A DNA stretch of 64,000 bases from Neoarius graeffei (GCF_027579695.1 NC_083587.1:38983232-39047231); one strand, 5' to 3'. Positions 32,329 through 43,483 are shown, numbered from the stretch's first letter. The notes: generated from the letters alone by a model not told the origin. Translations and numbers: made by a program.

Positions 32329-32981
32329 CAGAGGCGATTCTAGAGTCTGTTGTGGCCCCAAGCAAAAATTTTCAGGGGGCCCTTCTGACCAGTGTTCATC
32401 ACCAATATGTTATAAATAATCTGACACCAACGAAAAATGTATGAAACCAAAGTTTTTTAAATTCCAAATGTGAAAATACAATGGTAAAGAACAATAAAAA
32501 AACAAAATACAGGCGGCACGGTGGTGTAGTGGTTAGAGCTGTCGCCTCACAGCAAGAAGGTCCGGGTTCGAGCCCTGTGGCCGGCGAGGGCCTTTCTGTG
32601 TGGAGTTTGCATGTTCTCCCCGTGTTCGCGTGGGTTTCCTCCAGGTGCTCCAGTTTCCCCCACAGTCCAAAGACATGCAGGTTAGGTTAACTGGTGACTC
32701 TAAATTGACCGTAGGTGTGAATGTGAGTGTGAATGGTTGTCTGTGTCTATGTGTCGGCCCTGTGATGACCTGGTGAGTGACTTGTCCAGTCTTTCACCCG
32801 TAGTCAGCTGGGATAGGCTCCAGCTTGCCTGTGACCCTGTAAAACAGGATAAAGCGGCTACAGATAATGAGATGAGAAAAAATTAATAAATAAGCCCTCG
32901 GGCCCTGACTCTCGGGGGGGCCCCTGGGCCAGGGGGCCCCAAGCAGTTGCCTGCCTTGCCTGTTCACAAGCTGCGCGTCTG
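32329..32981. mobile_element. hAT-type MITE carrying a nested SINE
   Basis: Flanks GTCTCATG (32321-32328) and GTCACATG (32982-32989) match 7 of 8. Termini: CAGAGGCGATTCTAGA at left and, inward from the right, CAGACGCGCAGCTTG. Inside the ends are GGCCCC-rich blocks (32353-32385 and 32905-32945). Without the SINE the MITE would be about 290 bp. Confidence 0.7.
32512..32876 (+). mobile_element. SINE nested in the hAT MITE
   Basis: Full head, body and GATGAG end of the common SINE family. A short internal deletion near 32780 removes part of the CCAGGGTGTACCCC block. The target duplication is hidden in A-rich sequence. Confidence 0.88.
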
Positions 32982-33060
32982 GTCACATGTCCCTGCAATA
33001 CCATTCTTGGAGGAGACCATGCCAATTAGAGGAAATCAGCAGAGGAAGTGTATCAGTATG

Positions 33061-33315
33061 TGTGGTGTTGTTGGGGGGGGGGGGGTTTGACTCAAGAAAT
33101 ACGTTGTCATTCTTAGAAGACAAAACCCTGGAGAGGTGGGGTTGCAATCTAGTCGGGAGGTTGTGGTTTGGCTGTCAAGCTCGACTCTTATCCCCATTGT
33201 AACCAACTTTCTCTGTCTCACTGTTTAAAAAAGAAAAAAAAAAACAGCGGAGGGGAGGATACCCAGAACCTTCTTGCTGTGAGGCGACAGCGCTAACCAC
33301 TACACCACCGTGCCT
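33061..33315 (-). mobile_element. SINE head fragment next to a G-run
   Basis: Bases 33261-33314 are the tRNA-like head of the common SINE on the minus strand (A and B box regions). Like the 10771 fragment it lacks the body. A G-run lies at 33072-33087. The SINE end abuts the minisatellite directly. Confidence 0.65.
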
Positions 33316-34165
33316 TGGCGGTGTGTATGACTGGTAATTACTAACACTGGCCACTAGGCGGTGTGTATGACTGGTAATTACTAACACTGGCCACGAGGCG
33401 GTCTGTATGACTGGTAATTACCAACACTGGCCACTAGGCGGTGTGTATGACGTAATTACTAACACTGGCCACTAGGCGGTGTGTATGACCGGTGGTACAC
33501 CGTGTACCACCGGTCATACACACCGCCTAGTGGCCAGTGTTAGTAATTACGTAATTAGTAAGTACCGTACACGGACAAACCACAAAAAATCGACTCGATG
33601 GGTTTACCATTTTTTCTTAGGATCTGGTGCTCCGCTCGGAGCTCCGCTTAAATAAAATAAAAATATATAGATTTAGGCACTGCCTAAAAGCGGAGCTCCC
33701 ATCTGTTTCTGGGTTGTAGAATTTTCTTATATCATAGCCAGTCTCTTTTGCTTTATTTCTTTCCTGGCTAGCACTGGCCACTAGGCGGTGTGTATGACTG
33801 GTAATTACTAACACTGGCCACGAGGCGGTGTGTATGACTGGTAATTACTAACACTGGCCACGAGGCGGTGTGTATGACTGGTAATTACTAACACTGGCCA
33901 CTAGGCGGTGTGTATGACTGGTAATTACTAACTGGCCACGAGGCGGTCTGTATGACTGGTAATTACTAACACTGGCCACGAGGCGGTCTGTATGACTGGT
34001 AATTACTAACACTGGCCACTAGGCGGTGTGTATGACCGGTAATTACTAACACTGACCACTAGGCGGTGTGTATGACCGGTAATTACTAACACTGACCACT
34101 AGGCGGTGTGTATGACCGGTAATTACTAACACTGACCACTAGGCGGTATGTATGACCGGTGGTAC
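33316..34165. repeat. 40-bp minisatellite in two blocks with an inverted junction
   Basis: The unit is about 40 bp: GGCGGTGTGTATGACTGGTA, then ATTACTAACACTGGCCACTA. Block 1 (33316-33500) has about four and a half units and block 2 (33774-34165) about ten. Units differ by a few changes (TGACT/TGACC, GTG/CTG, CTA/CGA). After each block follows the same flank (GGTACAC, then CACAAAAAATCGACTCGATG and TTTACCATTTTT), at about 33580-33615 and 34175-34210. The whole block plus flank is therefore duplicated. Confidence 0.93.
33450..33552. repeat. Perfect 103-bp palindrome in the minisatellite
   Basis: Bases 33450-33500 and 33502-33552 are exact reverse complements (51 bp each) around a single C at 33501. 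The arms consist of minisatellite unit sequence and start ACGTAATTACTAACACTGGC. Only this one unit is inverted; blocks 1 and 2 are both in direct orientation. Confidence 0.97.
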
Positions 34166-35390
34166 ACGTACACACCACAAAAAATCGACTCGATGGGTTT
34201 ACCATTTTTCCTTCGGTATGGTGCTCCGCTATAATTATTATTTCATTTATTTATCTTTTTACTTGTGTACCTTAGTGGTATTATTTACTTATTTGTTTTC
34301 TTTAATTCAGTAAAATATATTTGGGGAACCAGGGAGCATAGATCACCAACATGCGTCAGATAATCATTTAACTCTGTTCCCCTTCTAGTCTGCTTCACGG
34401 TGAACTACCAAATCTCGTGTTTATGCTTTAAATTCTAGTAATATTTTTTTCTTTCTTTTTGATATGTAACTGCTTCTTGGAATTTGCACCATGGTGCTTA
34501 ATATATATTTTTCTAACTGTTGAGAGGTCGTGTAGAGAGAGTGGAGATTTACCTACCCAGTGGGGTTGTTTAGTACTAAGGGTATTCATGGGTGGGTCGC
34601 ATATGGGGGTTTGGTACGGGTTTCACTTAAAAGCATTGTTACTCACCTAACTTTCATTTTATATGTAAGCACTGAGACTCGCCAACTAAACTTAATTTCT
34701 TTGAATGTCAGGGGAATCAATTCTCCAATTAAGAGGAGGAAAATTTTGACGTACTTAAAGAGAGAGTCCATTGATGTTTCCAGGGGTTAAATTGGAATTG
34801 GTTATGTGGGGGGGCTCTGCCTCGTACCCGCCCCTGCCCCCGCCACCCTGCCCCAATATACTTTTTGGAAAATAACCCTCTAATTTGATAACCATATCAT
34901 ATTGCACAGAGATATACACCTTATCTGTGTGTTGTAGGCCTATGTGTGTCTTGTAGTGCCCCCCTACACATTATGGCAGTTTGAATGTAGATTGGTTGGC
35001 CAATGTAACAGATTGTACAGGTTGTTGTACATTGGTTTGAAGGAAATGATTAGTGGGGGGTCTGGGGGTCCTCCCCCAGAAGTTTTTTATTATCATACAT
35101 GTTATTTGCTGAATTCTGGTGCATTTTAATAAGTTGTTAGCTGACTTTACAGAGGTAGGTTGAGCAATATCATGTTAAATCTTGTCACATGCCTACAGGT
35201 GAAAAATGTGAAGGAGAAATGTTCAGTGAGAAAATTTGAAGGCTTGCACAATCTTAAACCAAAACAGTTGATTTATTTTGGAGGATAAATGTTAAATATG
35301 CCAAAACACTGTCAGTCAAATTGTCAATCAAATATATTCATGCAGTGAATGCAACCAAATACAAACAACACTATAACATTGGAAGCATTT

Positions 35391-35653
35391 ATTATTATTG
35401 TTATTATTATGTATTCAATTATTTATTTGGCATGTGGTGCTTTTTGTATTGTCTAGAACATACATAAGATGAGCATATTATAGCAGCAAAATAGAAGCAC
35501 AATCATTTGAATGCAGCAAAAGTTTTGCTGCATTCAAATGATTGTGCTTCTATTTTGCTGCTATAATATGCTCATCTTTCGTATGTTCTAGACAATACAA
35601 AAAGCACCACATGCCAAATAAATAACTGAATACATAATAATAACAATAATAAT
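35391..35653. repeat. Near-perfect palindrome, 131-bp arms, 1-nt spacer
   Basis: The arms are centred on G 35522 (ATGCAGCAAAA G TTTTGCTGCAT). They carry only a few mismatches, for example ACATACATAAGATG against its inverted ACATACGAAAGATG, and AT-rich outer edges. Confidence 0.93.
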
Positions 35654-35765
35654 TACACTAATAATACACGAATAATATTAACAATAAATAATAATAAATT
35701 AACATTAAATTAAATATTAACAATAAATAATAGCACTAATAATATTAACAATACAGTGAACATAA

Positions 35766-35994
35766 TCATTATCATATTTTTTATTATTAAAAACAAAATA
35801 TCAAATAATACTGAAGAGGGGAAAAAATAATACTGATCTAAATATGTTGTGTTTTTATTTTTAGACAGTATGTGTTTTGCTAAACACATACTGTCTAAAA
35901 ATAAAAACACAACATATTTAGATCAGTATTATTTTTTTCCCCTCTTCAGTATTATTTGATATTTTGTTTTTAATAATAAAAAATATGATAATGA
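35766..35994. repeat. Near-perfect palindrome, about 112-bp arms, 4-nt spacer
   Basis: The arms 35766-35877 and 35882-35994 are reverse complements with one A/T-run length difference. The spacer is TGCT. The arms include GACAGTATGTGTTT and CAGTATTATTTGATATTTTG. Confidence 0.93.
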
Positions 35995-38422
35995 CTAGAG
36001 CACAAGACGAGTGTTTTGTTTATGTTTGCCAAAGGTAGCTAACTTGAGGCAACGTTAGGCTCAACTTTTGGTCAATCTCAGTAGCTAACTTTAACTGACA
36101 TCTCCCCCTTCCCCCTGGCTAATTTCTGTCGATAACTGGGGACTATGGAAATTGAACTCGCCAAATGCACAGACAGTTCGTTCAAGCACCTCTGATGGAT
36201 TAGGATCGTATGCAGGTAAAAGGGGAGACGGTGTACGGAGAAAATTATAAACAAGTCACAACGCTGAAACACAAACCCGCAAACCACGACTTCTGATTTT
36301 TTTTTAAAGCGAGCTCACAAAAAAAGAAACCCCAAAGTCGCTTATAAAAAGCGGAATTGGCAACCCACGCAGTGTTCCAGAAACCAGAATCTCTGATCGC
36401 AAGTTCTGTTCTAAATAGCTTTGACAGGTCGTCTTGTTATCAGGAAAACTATGATCTATCTCATAAAAGTCATGGGTTTATTGATTAATAAAACGATATT
36501 TAATTATTCAGAACTGAAAATCGTGAAAAGGGTTTGTTGCTTTTGATGTGTGCGTGATCATATGCCATCCGCTCCGAGCTTATGTGCCGGGGCTCAGCCC
36601 CGGACAGCCCCGGCCCAATTTAACCCCTGGATGTTTCATTTATTCAAGAAACTCACCTTTCCAATGCAGAGCATATCAAACTAACGAGAGATTGGGTGGG
36701 ACACGTCTACCACTCCTCATTCAACACACAAGCGAGGGGGGTTGCCATCCTTATTAATAAAAAATTGAACTTCAAATTAGCATCAATAGAAAAAGATAGT
36801 AATGAAAGATTTGTCTTAGTTAGGGTGAATTGAACTCTAATAGGGTTACACTTGTTAATATATACATGGCCCCAACCACGAAGATCCTGCTTTTTTTAAT
36901 GACCTTGTATTAAAACTTGCAACTGCTGAGGGGCACTGTTTGGTTGGTGGTGACTTCAATTTGGTATTGGACCCCAATTTAGATCGATCCACGCCAAGAT
37001 CTCTGAATCGCTCTAAGGCTGCTTCAGTTCTGCTCAGGGGGATGAGGGATTTGGGACTGTGTGATGTTTGGCGGCAACTTAACCCAAAAGCTAAAGACTT
37101 TTCATTCTTTTCAAATGTTCACAAGTCATATTCCAGAATTGACGTTTTTAAATATGGCCTACAATATGGCCGCCAGGGTCACTGATTGCTCTTATCTCTC
37201 AGCTACATTGTCCGATCATAATCCTATAAAAATAACCTGGGAGTTTGATGCTACTCAATCGAAACCCTTTACCCTGGAGGTTTAAATCTGAAGGACCCTG
37301 AATTTATTAGATTTATGAGCGCTCACATTGATGTATTTATGGAAACGAATATTAATTCCTCATCTCATGCTTTTATATGGGAGGCCTTAAAAGCGTATAT
37401 GAGAGGCCAGATCCTATCGTATAGCTCTTAGAAGATCAGAGAAAAAAAGAAAACTCTTGCGAATTTGGAAAACGAAATAAGAGACCTGGAGCGTGATCAT
37501 GCTCACACTAAAAGTGAAGTGGTGCTCAATACCTTGTCTTTAAAACGGATTCAATATAATAACTTATGTACTAATAAGGCTGAAGCTGATTTAGCTAGGA
37601 CCAGCTATCATTACTACGAATTTGGCGACAAAACCAGCAAGCTACTAGCTTGGCAAATTAAAAGGGAAGAAAACAAAACAAAAAAAACCCTATACATTCT
37701 ATTATCACAGACAATGGAAGATCCGTTTTTAATCCACATTATATCAATCGTGAATTTCAATTATTCTATGAGACACTATATAAGACAGAACATGGGATTG
37801 AGAACACCAAAGCAACAACATTTTTAAAGTTCATTAACCCTGCCTAAATTAGACCCTGTTGAGAAAAACTGCCTGGATGCTAATATATCTGAAAAGGAGG
37901 TTCTTGATGCTATGAAATCCCTACAAAATAATAAAGCCCCTGGGCCAGATGGCTTTCCAATTGAATTCTTTAAAACCTTTTCTGATAAGCTTATAACCCC
38001 TTTAACAAACATGATCAACGAAGCACTGACTAATAAAACTCTCCCTAACTCTTTGAAATTGGCTACGATAATTTTGCTACCAAAGTCTGGAAAGGATCGC
38101 CAAAAATGTACTTCTTATCATCCTCTCAGTCTTCTGAACTTGGACTATAAAATTTTATCAAAGTTAATTTCATTTAGATTGGAATGTATAATCCCAAAAA
38201 TTGTTAATGCTGATCAGACAGGCTTTGTTAAAAATCGATATGGATCGGACAATGTGCGTAGACTTTTTCATATAACTGAAGCAGCCCATTCACAAAAGGA
38301 CCCCATGCTAATACTGTCAATGGACGCGGAAAAGGCGTTCAACAGGATCGAACCCAGCTTTCTCTTTCAAACTCTTGAAGCAATTAATTTTGGAACTAAA
38401 TTTATTTACTACATTAAAACAC

Positions 38423-38795
38423 GGGGCGGCACGGTGGTGTAGTGGTTAGCGCTGTCGCCTCACAGCAAGAAGGTCCTGGGTTCGAGCCCCGGGGCCGGCG
38501 AGGGCCTTTCTGTGCGGAGTTTGCATGTTCTCCCCGTGTCCGCGTGGGTTTCCTCTGGGTGCTCCGGTTTCCCCCACAGTCCAAAGACATGCAGGTTAGG
38601 TTAACTGGTGACTCTAAATTGACTGTAGGTGTGAATGTGAGTGTGAATGGTTGTCTGTGTCTATGTGTCAGCCCTGTGATGACCTGGCGACTTGTCCAGG
38701 GTGTACCCCGCCTTTCGCCCGTAGTCAGCTGGGATAGGTTCCAGCTTGCCTGCGACCCTGTAGAAGGATAAAGCGGCTAGAGATAATGAGATGAG
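38423..38795 (+). mobile_element. SINE inside the LINE-2 RT region
   Basis: Full-length common SINE starting GGGGCGGCACGGTGGTGTAG and ending AATGAGATGAG. Flanks ACATTAAAACAC (38411-38422, 38796-38807) are identical. It interrupts the RT frame after KFIYYIKT. Confidence 0.95.
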
Positions 38796-38851
38796 ACATT
38801 AAAACACTGTTCAATGGCCCTAAAGCAAAAATTTTAACAAATGGGGTCTTA

Positions 38852-39339
38852 GGGCCTCTGCATGCTCTTGCGACAAGGCTTTCGCAGATAGCTTTTCGCA
38901 GACAGTTGTAATTTATCGTTGAGCGGGGAGTAATAGGCGTGCACGATGTTATTCACCGCCACAACGCAAGGGGGCGCGAAGTCGCGAAATCGTTAGGAGT
39001 AGTTGGTGGGTGTGGTTAGTGGAGTGTTTATCCTCCGGTTACTTATAATGACTAGAACTGGAGTCGTATAGATGTACATACTTCCTCACTTCCTCGATCA
39101 ACCGCTCTTCGTGCTGCTCGTGTTTTTAAAAATGGCGGTAGTGAAAACAAAACAAACCGGGAAAGTAGGGAAGCGGAAGTGCGTGTACAGCGGATGTAGA
39201 GTGGACCAATCAGAGCCCTCTTGTCTGTGAGGCTTCTGCGGTGGTCACAATTTTTGGGAGGTGCGCGCAGAGTGTCTGCGAAAGGGGGGGCTACGCAGAC
39301 GCTATCTGCGAGGACTGCGTTGTCAGCATAAACTGGCCT
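38852..39339. mobile_element. PIF/Harbinger-type MITE, TTA target duplication
   Basis: Flanked by TTA (38849-38851 and 39340-39342). The termini resemble each other inverted (GGGCCTCTGCATGCTC; inward from the right, AGGCCAGTTTATGCTG) with inner repeats containing TTTCGCAGA and GCAGATAGC. A 3-bp TTA duplication and such ends fit PIF/Harbinger (ISL2EU-like) MITEs. No transposase. Removing it joins the LINE frame NGVL-SDIFSLSRG. Confidence 0.72.
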
Positions 39340-40137
39340 TTATCGGATATCTTCTCACTATCCAGGGGGGTCCGTCAGGGCTGCCCCTGCTCTCCATTGT
39401 TGTTCTTGATAGCCATAGAACCTCTGGCTATTGCTATTTGCTCTAACAACACAATTACTGGTATTAGATTTGGGACGAGTGAGCATAAACTGGCTTTGTA
39501 TGCAGATGACCTATTAGCCTTTGTGGCTGGCCCTGCAAACTCCCCCCTTACAATATTTCCAACAGTACAGTGCAGCTTCTGGCTGTAAACTAAACCTTAC
39601 GAAAAGTCAGGTCCTGCCCTTAAACATACAGGACAACTATATCAAGAACTTAACCAAACCTTTGCAATGGTGCCCCAGTGGACTTAAATACTTGGGGATA
39701 GAAATTAAAACTTCTGTAGATAAAACCTTTAAAGAAAATTATATCAGTCTCTTAGACCAGGTTAAAATAGATTTATAAAACTGGAGGGACCTTCTGTTAT
39801 CACTAATTGGCAGAGTTAATCTAATTAAGATGTGCATCCTCCCCAAATTCTTATATCTTTTCCAATGCATCCCATTTAAAGTACCCAAATTTTTCTTTGA
39901 TGACCTAAATAAATCTTTATGTAGGTTTCGTTGGAAAGGTAAATCCCCCAGTCTCAAACTATCAACTCTTCAGGCTTCATACTCTAAAGGAGGGTTAAAT
40001 CTTCCCAATTTTAGATGCTATTACCTTGCAGCTCAGTTTTGCTCAGTATGGTGCTGGCTACATGGGGACAAATGTGTGGCAAGATGGCTCCCTATTGAAC
40101 AATACCAATCAAAACATGTTCCGTTGAAGTCTCTTCC

Positions 40138-40279
40138 TTTCCTAACCTCTAAGAAAATACTCCTAAACATTACTAAGAAGTTCTTAGTAATGTTTAAGAG
40201 TATTTTCTTAGAGGTTAGGAAACCTAACCTCTATTTAGTAATGTTTAGGAGTATTTTCTTAGAGGACCTCTAAGTCCTC
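40138..40279. repeat. Foldback scar: one direct and two inverted LINE copies
   Basis: LINE bases 40138-40179 (42 nt) are followed, after one G, by their inverted copy 40181-40222 with one mismatch. A 10-bp direct copy (CCTAACCTCT) and a second, exact inverted copy (40234-40265, 32 nt) follow, then short CCTCTAAG/TCCTCTA repeats up to the hAT end. All the switches happen at CCTCTAA-type microhomologies. Confidence 0.92.
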
Positions 40280-41449
40280 TAAGAGATGCACCGATTGACC
40301 GGCTGCCGATCGGAATCGGACGATTTTCACGTGATCGGCCATGACCGGCGACCGGACGGTCAAAATTAAAATATGCCGATTTTCTGCCGATCAAAGCTTG
40401 TGTATCACATAGAGATGAAAGTGGAAATACTCGTAATTCGCAACTAAAAAGACTGCAGCTACACTGGCAGCTTGAACATGCTTTCATGCCCTTTTATTTA
40501 AGTTTCACCTATTTATTTTTATTTATTTGTTAATTGTATATCCTTATATGGCAAGTGTATCACCTGTTTTCATTGAAAAAGACCATACAAATACACATTT
40601 GTCAAATATGATATAATGGCATACGGCAGTATGACTGAATTATTTTTGTATTTTTTGTTACTGAATGTGGGAAGAAGAAAAGGGCTGTTCCATAAGGGTT
40701 AAGTTTTCAGACCTAAATATGAAAGTGTTCCAAAGCAATATATCCAAATATAGTGAATTTTTTTTTGTGCCAGATATTGGATGTGAAAAGAAGAAAATGT
40801 TTGTGGCTGTGTGAATTTCCCATTACAGGAATTAATACGTTAGCCTATTACCAAATATCTAGTTAGATTTGTACAAAGAGAGAGAGAAAAAAAAAGTATG
40901 TCTTTGTTTTACGACCTTGGTTGCACTTGATTCCATTGGAAATTACTCTACAAATACACATTTGACAAAGATGATAGAATGGCTATGGTATAAGCATGAC
41001 TGGAAGTTATATTTGTATTTTGATACTGAATGAAGAAATGGGTTGTTCTATAAGGCATACGTTTTCAGATCTAAATAGGCTTATGAAAGTGTGTTCCATA
41101 GCAGTAGGCAAATAATATATATATGAGGGGGAAGTTTTTTTTGTGCCAGATATTGGATGGGAAAAGAAAAAAATGTTTGTGTGAACTTCCTATTTCAGGA
41201 ATTAATATGTTAATACCAAACATGAAGAATGTTCTTTGTAAATCTATGTCTTTGTTTGTTTTCAACCTTTGAGGTGTTAAATTTATTACTGAAAATCTGT
41301 CAGAATGTTCTATTAAAGAAAAGATAAAAAAAGAAAATAGTCTTTGTGTGTGCTGTGAAGTGGTTTGAAAAAAATGAAATCAGAATCGGCAGGTCACACT
41401 CCATGGAAAATCGGAATTGGCCCAAAAAATTGCAATCGGTGCATCTCTA
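40280..41449. mobile_element. 1.17-kb non-autonomous hAT with TAGAGATGCACCGAT ends
   Basis: The right end (ATCGGTGCATCTCTA) is the inverse of the left end (TAAGAGATGCACCGAT, one extra A). The right flank CTAAGAAC is the pre-insertion LINE sequence; the left duplicate (CTAAGAAG) lies 100 bp away, across the foldback scar. Internally a segment of about 310 bp (from about 40580) is repeated with divergence from about 40945; both copies contain TACAAATACACATTTG and GTGCCAGATATTGGATG. No transposase is present. Confidence 0.82.
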
Positions 41450-42457
41450 CTAAGAACCCTATCATTTTGAACTCTTTCTCTGCATGGCGTGAAGCTCATG
41501 CTGTCATTGGTCTGAACATCTCTCTGTTTCATAAAACTCCTCTATGTGATAATCCCAACATTTCCCATCAGATTACAGATGGAATATTGAGCAATTGGGT
41601 TAGTAAGGGCATAAAAGCAGTTGAAGATCTGTATATCCAAGGTGAATTTTCAAATTTTCAACAACTGATAGAGAAATTCAAACTACCCAAACATAACTTA
41701 TTTAAATATTTTCAAATTAGACACTGGATCCGCAATAACTGTTCAGACTTCCCTCATATCCCCCCGGAATCCCCGTTTGAAGAACATTTAATGTGTGAAA
41801 CATTAAACACTAGTAAGGGGTTGATATCTTCTATTTGTTATTTTAAATAACCTTACAATATATAAGATTAATACAAAGAAGAAATGGGAATCAGATCTTA
41901 ACATAAGATATGACGATAATGACTGGTGTAATATCCTTGAAATCTCTCAATCAGTACTAATCTCAAAACACAGACAAATACAGTTTAATATATTTAATAG
42001 AACTTATTATACTCCATATAGACTGCAAAAAATACACCACAACTCCTCTCCAAATTGTCAGAGATGTAGAACCTGTGAGGGGGACTTGCTTCATATGCTT
42101 TGGAAATGTCCTAACTTGGAAACCTATTGGAAATACATCATTAATATAGCTTCAAAAACTACAAATATCAAGATTCCCCCTGACCCGAGGATATGGATTC
42201 TGGGAGATATACAATCTCTAGATGTAAGCTTTACTAAAAAATATTTCATATTACTTGTGGGTACAGCTGGTAAAAAATTTATTTTGCAGAATTGGAAATC
42301 AGAGTTTTCTCCATCGCAGAGACAATCGTTAAATGAATTAACATCCTACAGCACACCTGAAAAAATCTTATTGAGTGTGAGGAGGAACCCAGAGAAGTAT
42401 GAAAAGATATGGGGCTCGCTCTTGGCCTTACTACCATCATTACATTACTTTAATTAG
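41450..42457 (+). pseudogene. LINE-2 C-terminal region
   Basis: Frame fragments FSAWREAHAVIGLNISL (41465 onward), FKYFQIRHWIRNNCSDFP, then CQRCRTCEGDLLHMLWKCPN (C-x2-C-x2-C...H...C, the L1-type C-terminal cysteine motif, about 42057-42115) and a last block ending EKIWGSLLALLPSLHYFN before a stop at 42455-42457. At least one frameshift, at about 41850. Confidence 0.78.
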
Positions 42458-42719
42458 TACATCAGTGTATAACTTGCTGCCCTTTACTATTTTGTCACCA
42501 TGATTTTATGATTATTTGGGACCTCATACATCATTTGATTGTATTTTATTTTGATTTTCAGATGTAACCAAAGGTTAACTCATGTAATTTTTTTTTTTTT
42601 CTGTACCAGGGCTGACGGTGGGGGTTGGTGAGGGGCTCTGATTTTGTATATCTGTTCCTTTGTTTGTCTTGTGAAATTATACATAGACTTCAATAAAAAT
42701 ATCTTTTAAAAAAAGAAAA

Positions 42720-43483
42720 TATTTTCGCTTGTTCACTTCGCTCACTTGTGAATGTTCACCACTCAAAAATAAACTTCATATCTTCACACAACTATATAAT
42801 ATCCTCTGTGTGTGTGTGTGTGAGTGAGAGAGAGAGAGAGAATTGTTGAATAATAAAAATAAGGAGTTAAAGAGTTTGACTTATGATCATATCATCCAGT
42901 TTCAGTCATGTGGTTTTGTCTTTTGTGGTCACTGTATTTGGGACCAAATTTCAGGATTTCCTGCACAATATGAATGTAAGTAGAGTTGAAAAATAGCAGT
43001 GCATATTTCATATACAACCCCTTAACCTATTCTTAAGACGACAAAAAGCTACCATCTCTTTATTTCCAGGTGGGTAAAGGATACCAGGGTGTCTCATCAG
43101 TAGGAGAAAAATCTCTGACATTACATGAAGGGCAAGTTGATGTCAGCTACCTAACTTTTACTAATGTTCATTATACTTGCTGCGGAGATAAACTCCCCAA
43201 GTTGCCCTATAATGTAGCTAAGTAACTCACGTAGTTAAGTGGCAGTATGACAGGGAGGATCCACTGCACTGTTGCTTGTTGAAGATGTACTGTATGCTGT
43301 CGCATATTAGGGCAACTCAATTATCAGTATAAATTAAAAAAAAAATCTTAATAAAGCACACAGCAACATTGATGCTGTTAGTTCCCTATCTGTCAGTTCC
43401 CTCAAAATGGCAGCAAATATACAGTGTGATGTTACATGAAATGCAAGAATGGAGGTCTCACACTAACAGTTTGTCTGAATATA
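42720..43483. other. No gene; one microsatellite
   Basis: Spacer with a (TG)n(AG)n tract at 42808-42841. No family motif is seen. Confidence 0.45.

Larger units (their letters stand above)
34781..36629. mobile_element. 1.85-kb hAT element with two giant palindromes
   Basis: Exact 8-bp flanks GATGTTTC (34773-34780, 36630-36637) and perfect 15-bp inverted termini CAGGGGTTAAATTGG. It has no transposase frame that I can recognise. The middle third is almost entirely two long inverted repeats (35391-35653 and 35766-35994). GC-rich subterminal blocks lie at 34805-34855 and 36570-36615. Confidence 0.88.
34665..37285 (+). pseudogene. LINE-2 endonuclease domain, split
   Basis: Starts TRQLNLISLNVRGINSPIKR, breaks at 34780 (target duplication GATGTTTC) and resumes at 36638 with FIQETHLS (catalytic Glu). 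ARGVAILINKKLNFKL, LVGGDFNLVLDP, DFSFFSNVHKSYSRID and LSDHNPIKI follow. All the APE-endonuclease motifs can be found, but stops near 36830-36930 and frame changes near 37165 inactivate it. Confidence 0.83.
37465..40170 (+). pseudogene. LINE-2 reverse transcriptase, split by SINE and MITE
   Basis: Blocks in order: lysine-rich linker (37465-37700), KAPGPDGFPIEFFKTF, HPLSLLNLDYKILSKLI, QTGFVKNRYGSDNVRRL and LSMDAEKAFNRIE (first catalytic Asp), then the SINE, a short stretch, the MITE, and SDIFSLSRGVRQGCPCSPLL with LALYADDLLAF (YADD box, about 39500). The fingers/thumb region YLGIEIKTSVDKTF and MCILPKFLYLFQCIP follow in other frames. Frameshifts at about 37700, 39545 and 39778 leave no functional product. 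Confidence 0.83.
34270..42719 (+). mobile_element. Second L1/Tx1-type LINE, split by four insertions
   Basis: Plus-strand LINE with endonuclease (34665-34780 and 36638-37285), reverse transcriptase (37465-40170, interrupted) and C-terminal part (41450-42457), ending in an A-rich 3' end (42690-42719). Insertions, each with matching flanks: hAT at 34781-36629, SINE at 38423-38795, Harbinger-type MITE at 38852-39339, hAT at 40280-41449. Removing them restores the expected motif order. The 5' boundary is a guess. Confidence 0.85.

Noticed and set aside
32880-32950. GGCCCC-rich block as a CpG-island promoter
   Set aside because: It is the subterminal part of the hAT MITE and matches its other side.
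33316-34165. Regular 40-bp repeats resembling a CRISPR array
   Set aside because: The units are contiguous with no unique spacers, and the genome is a vertebrate. It is a minisatellite.
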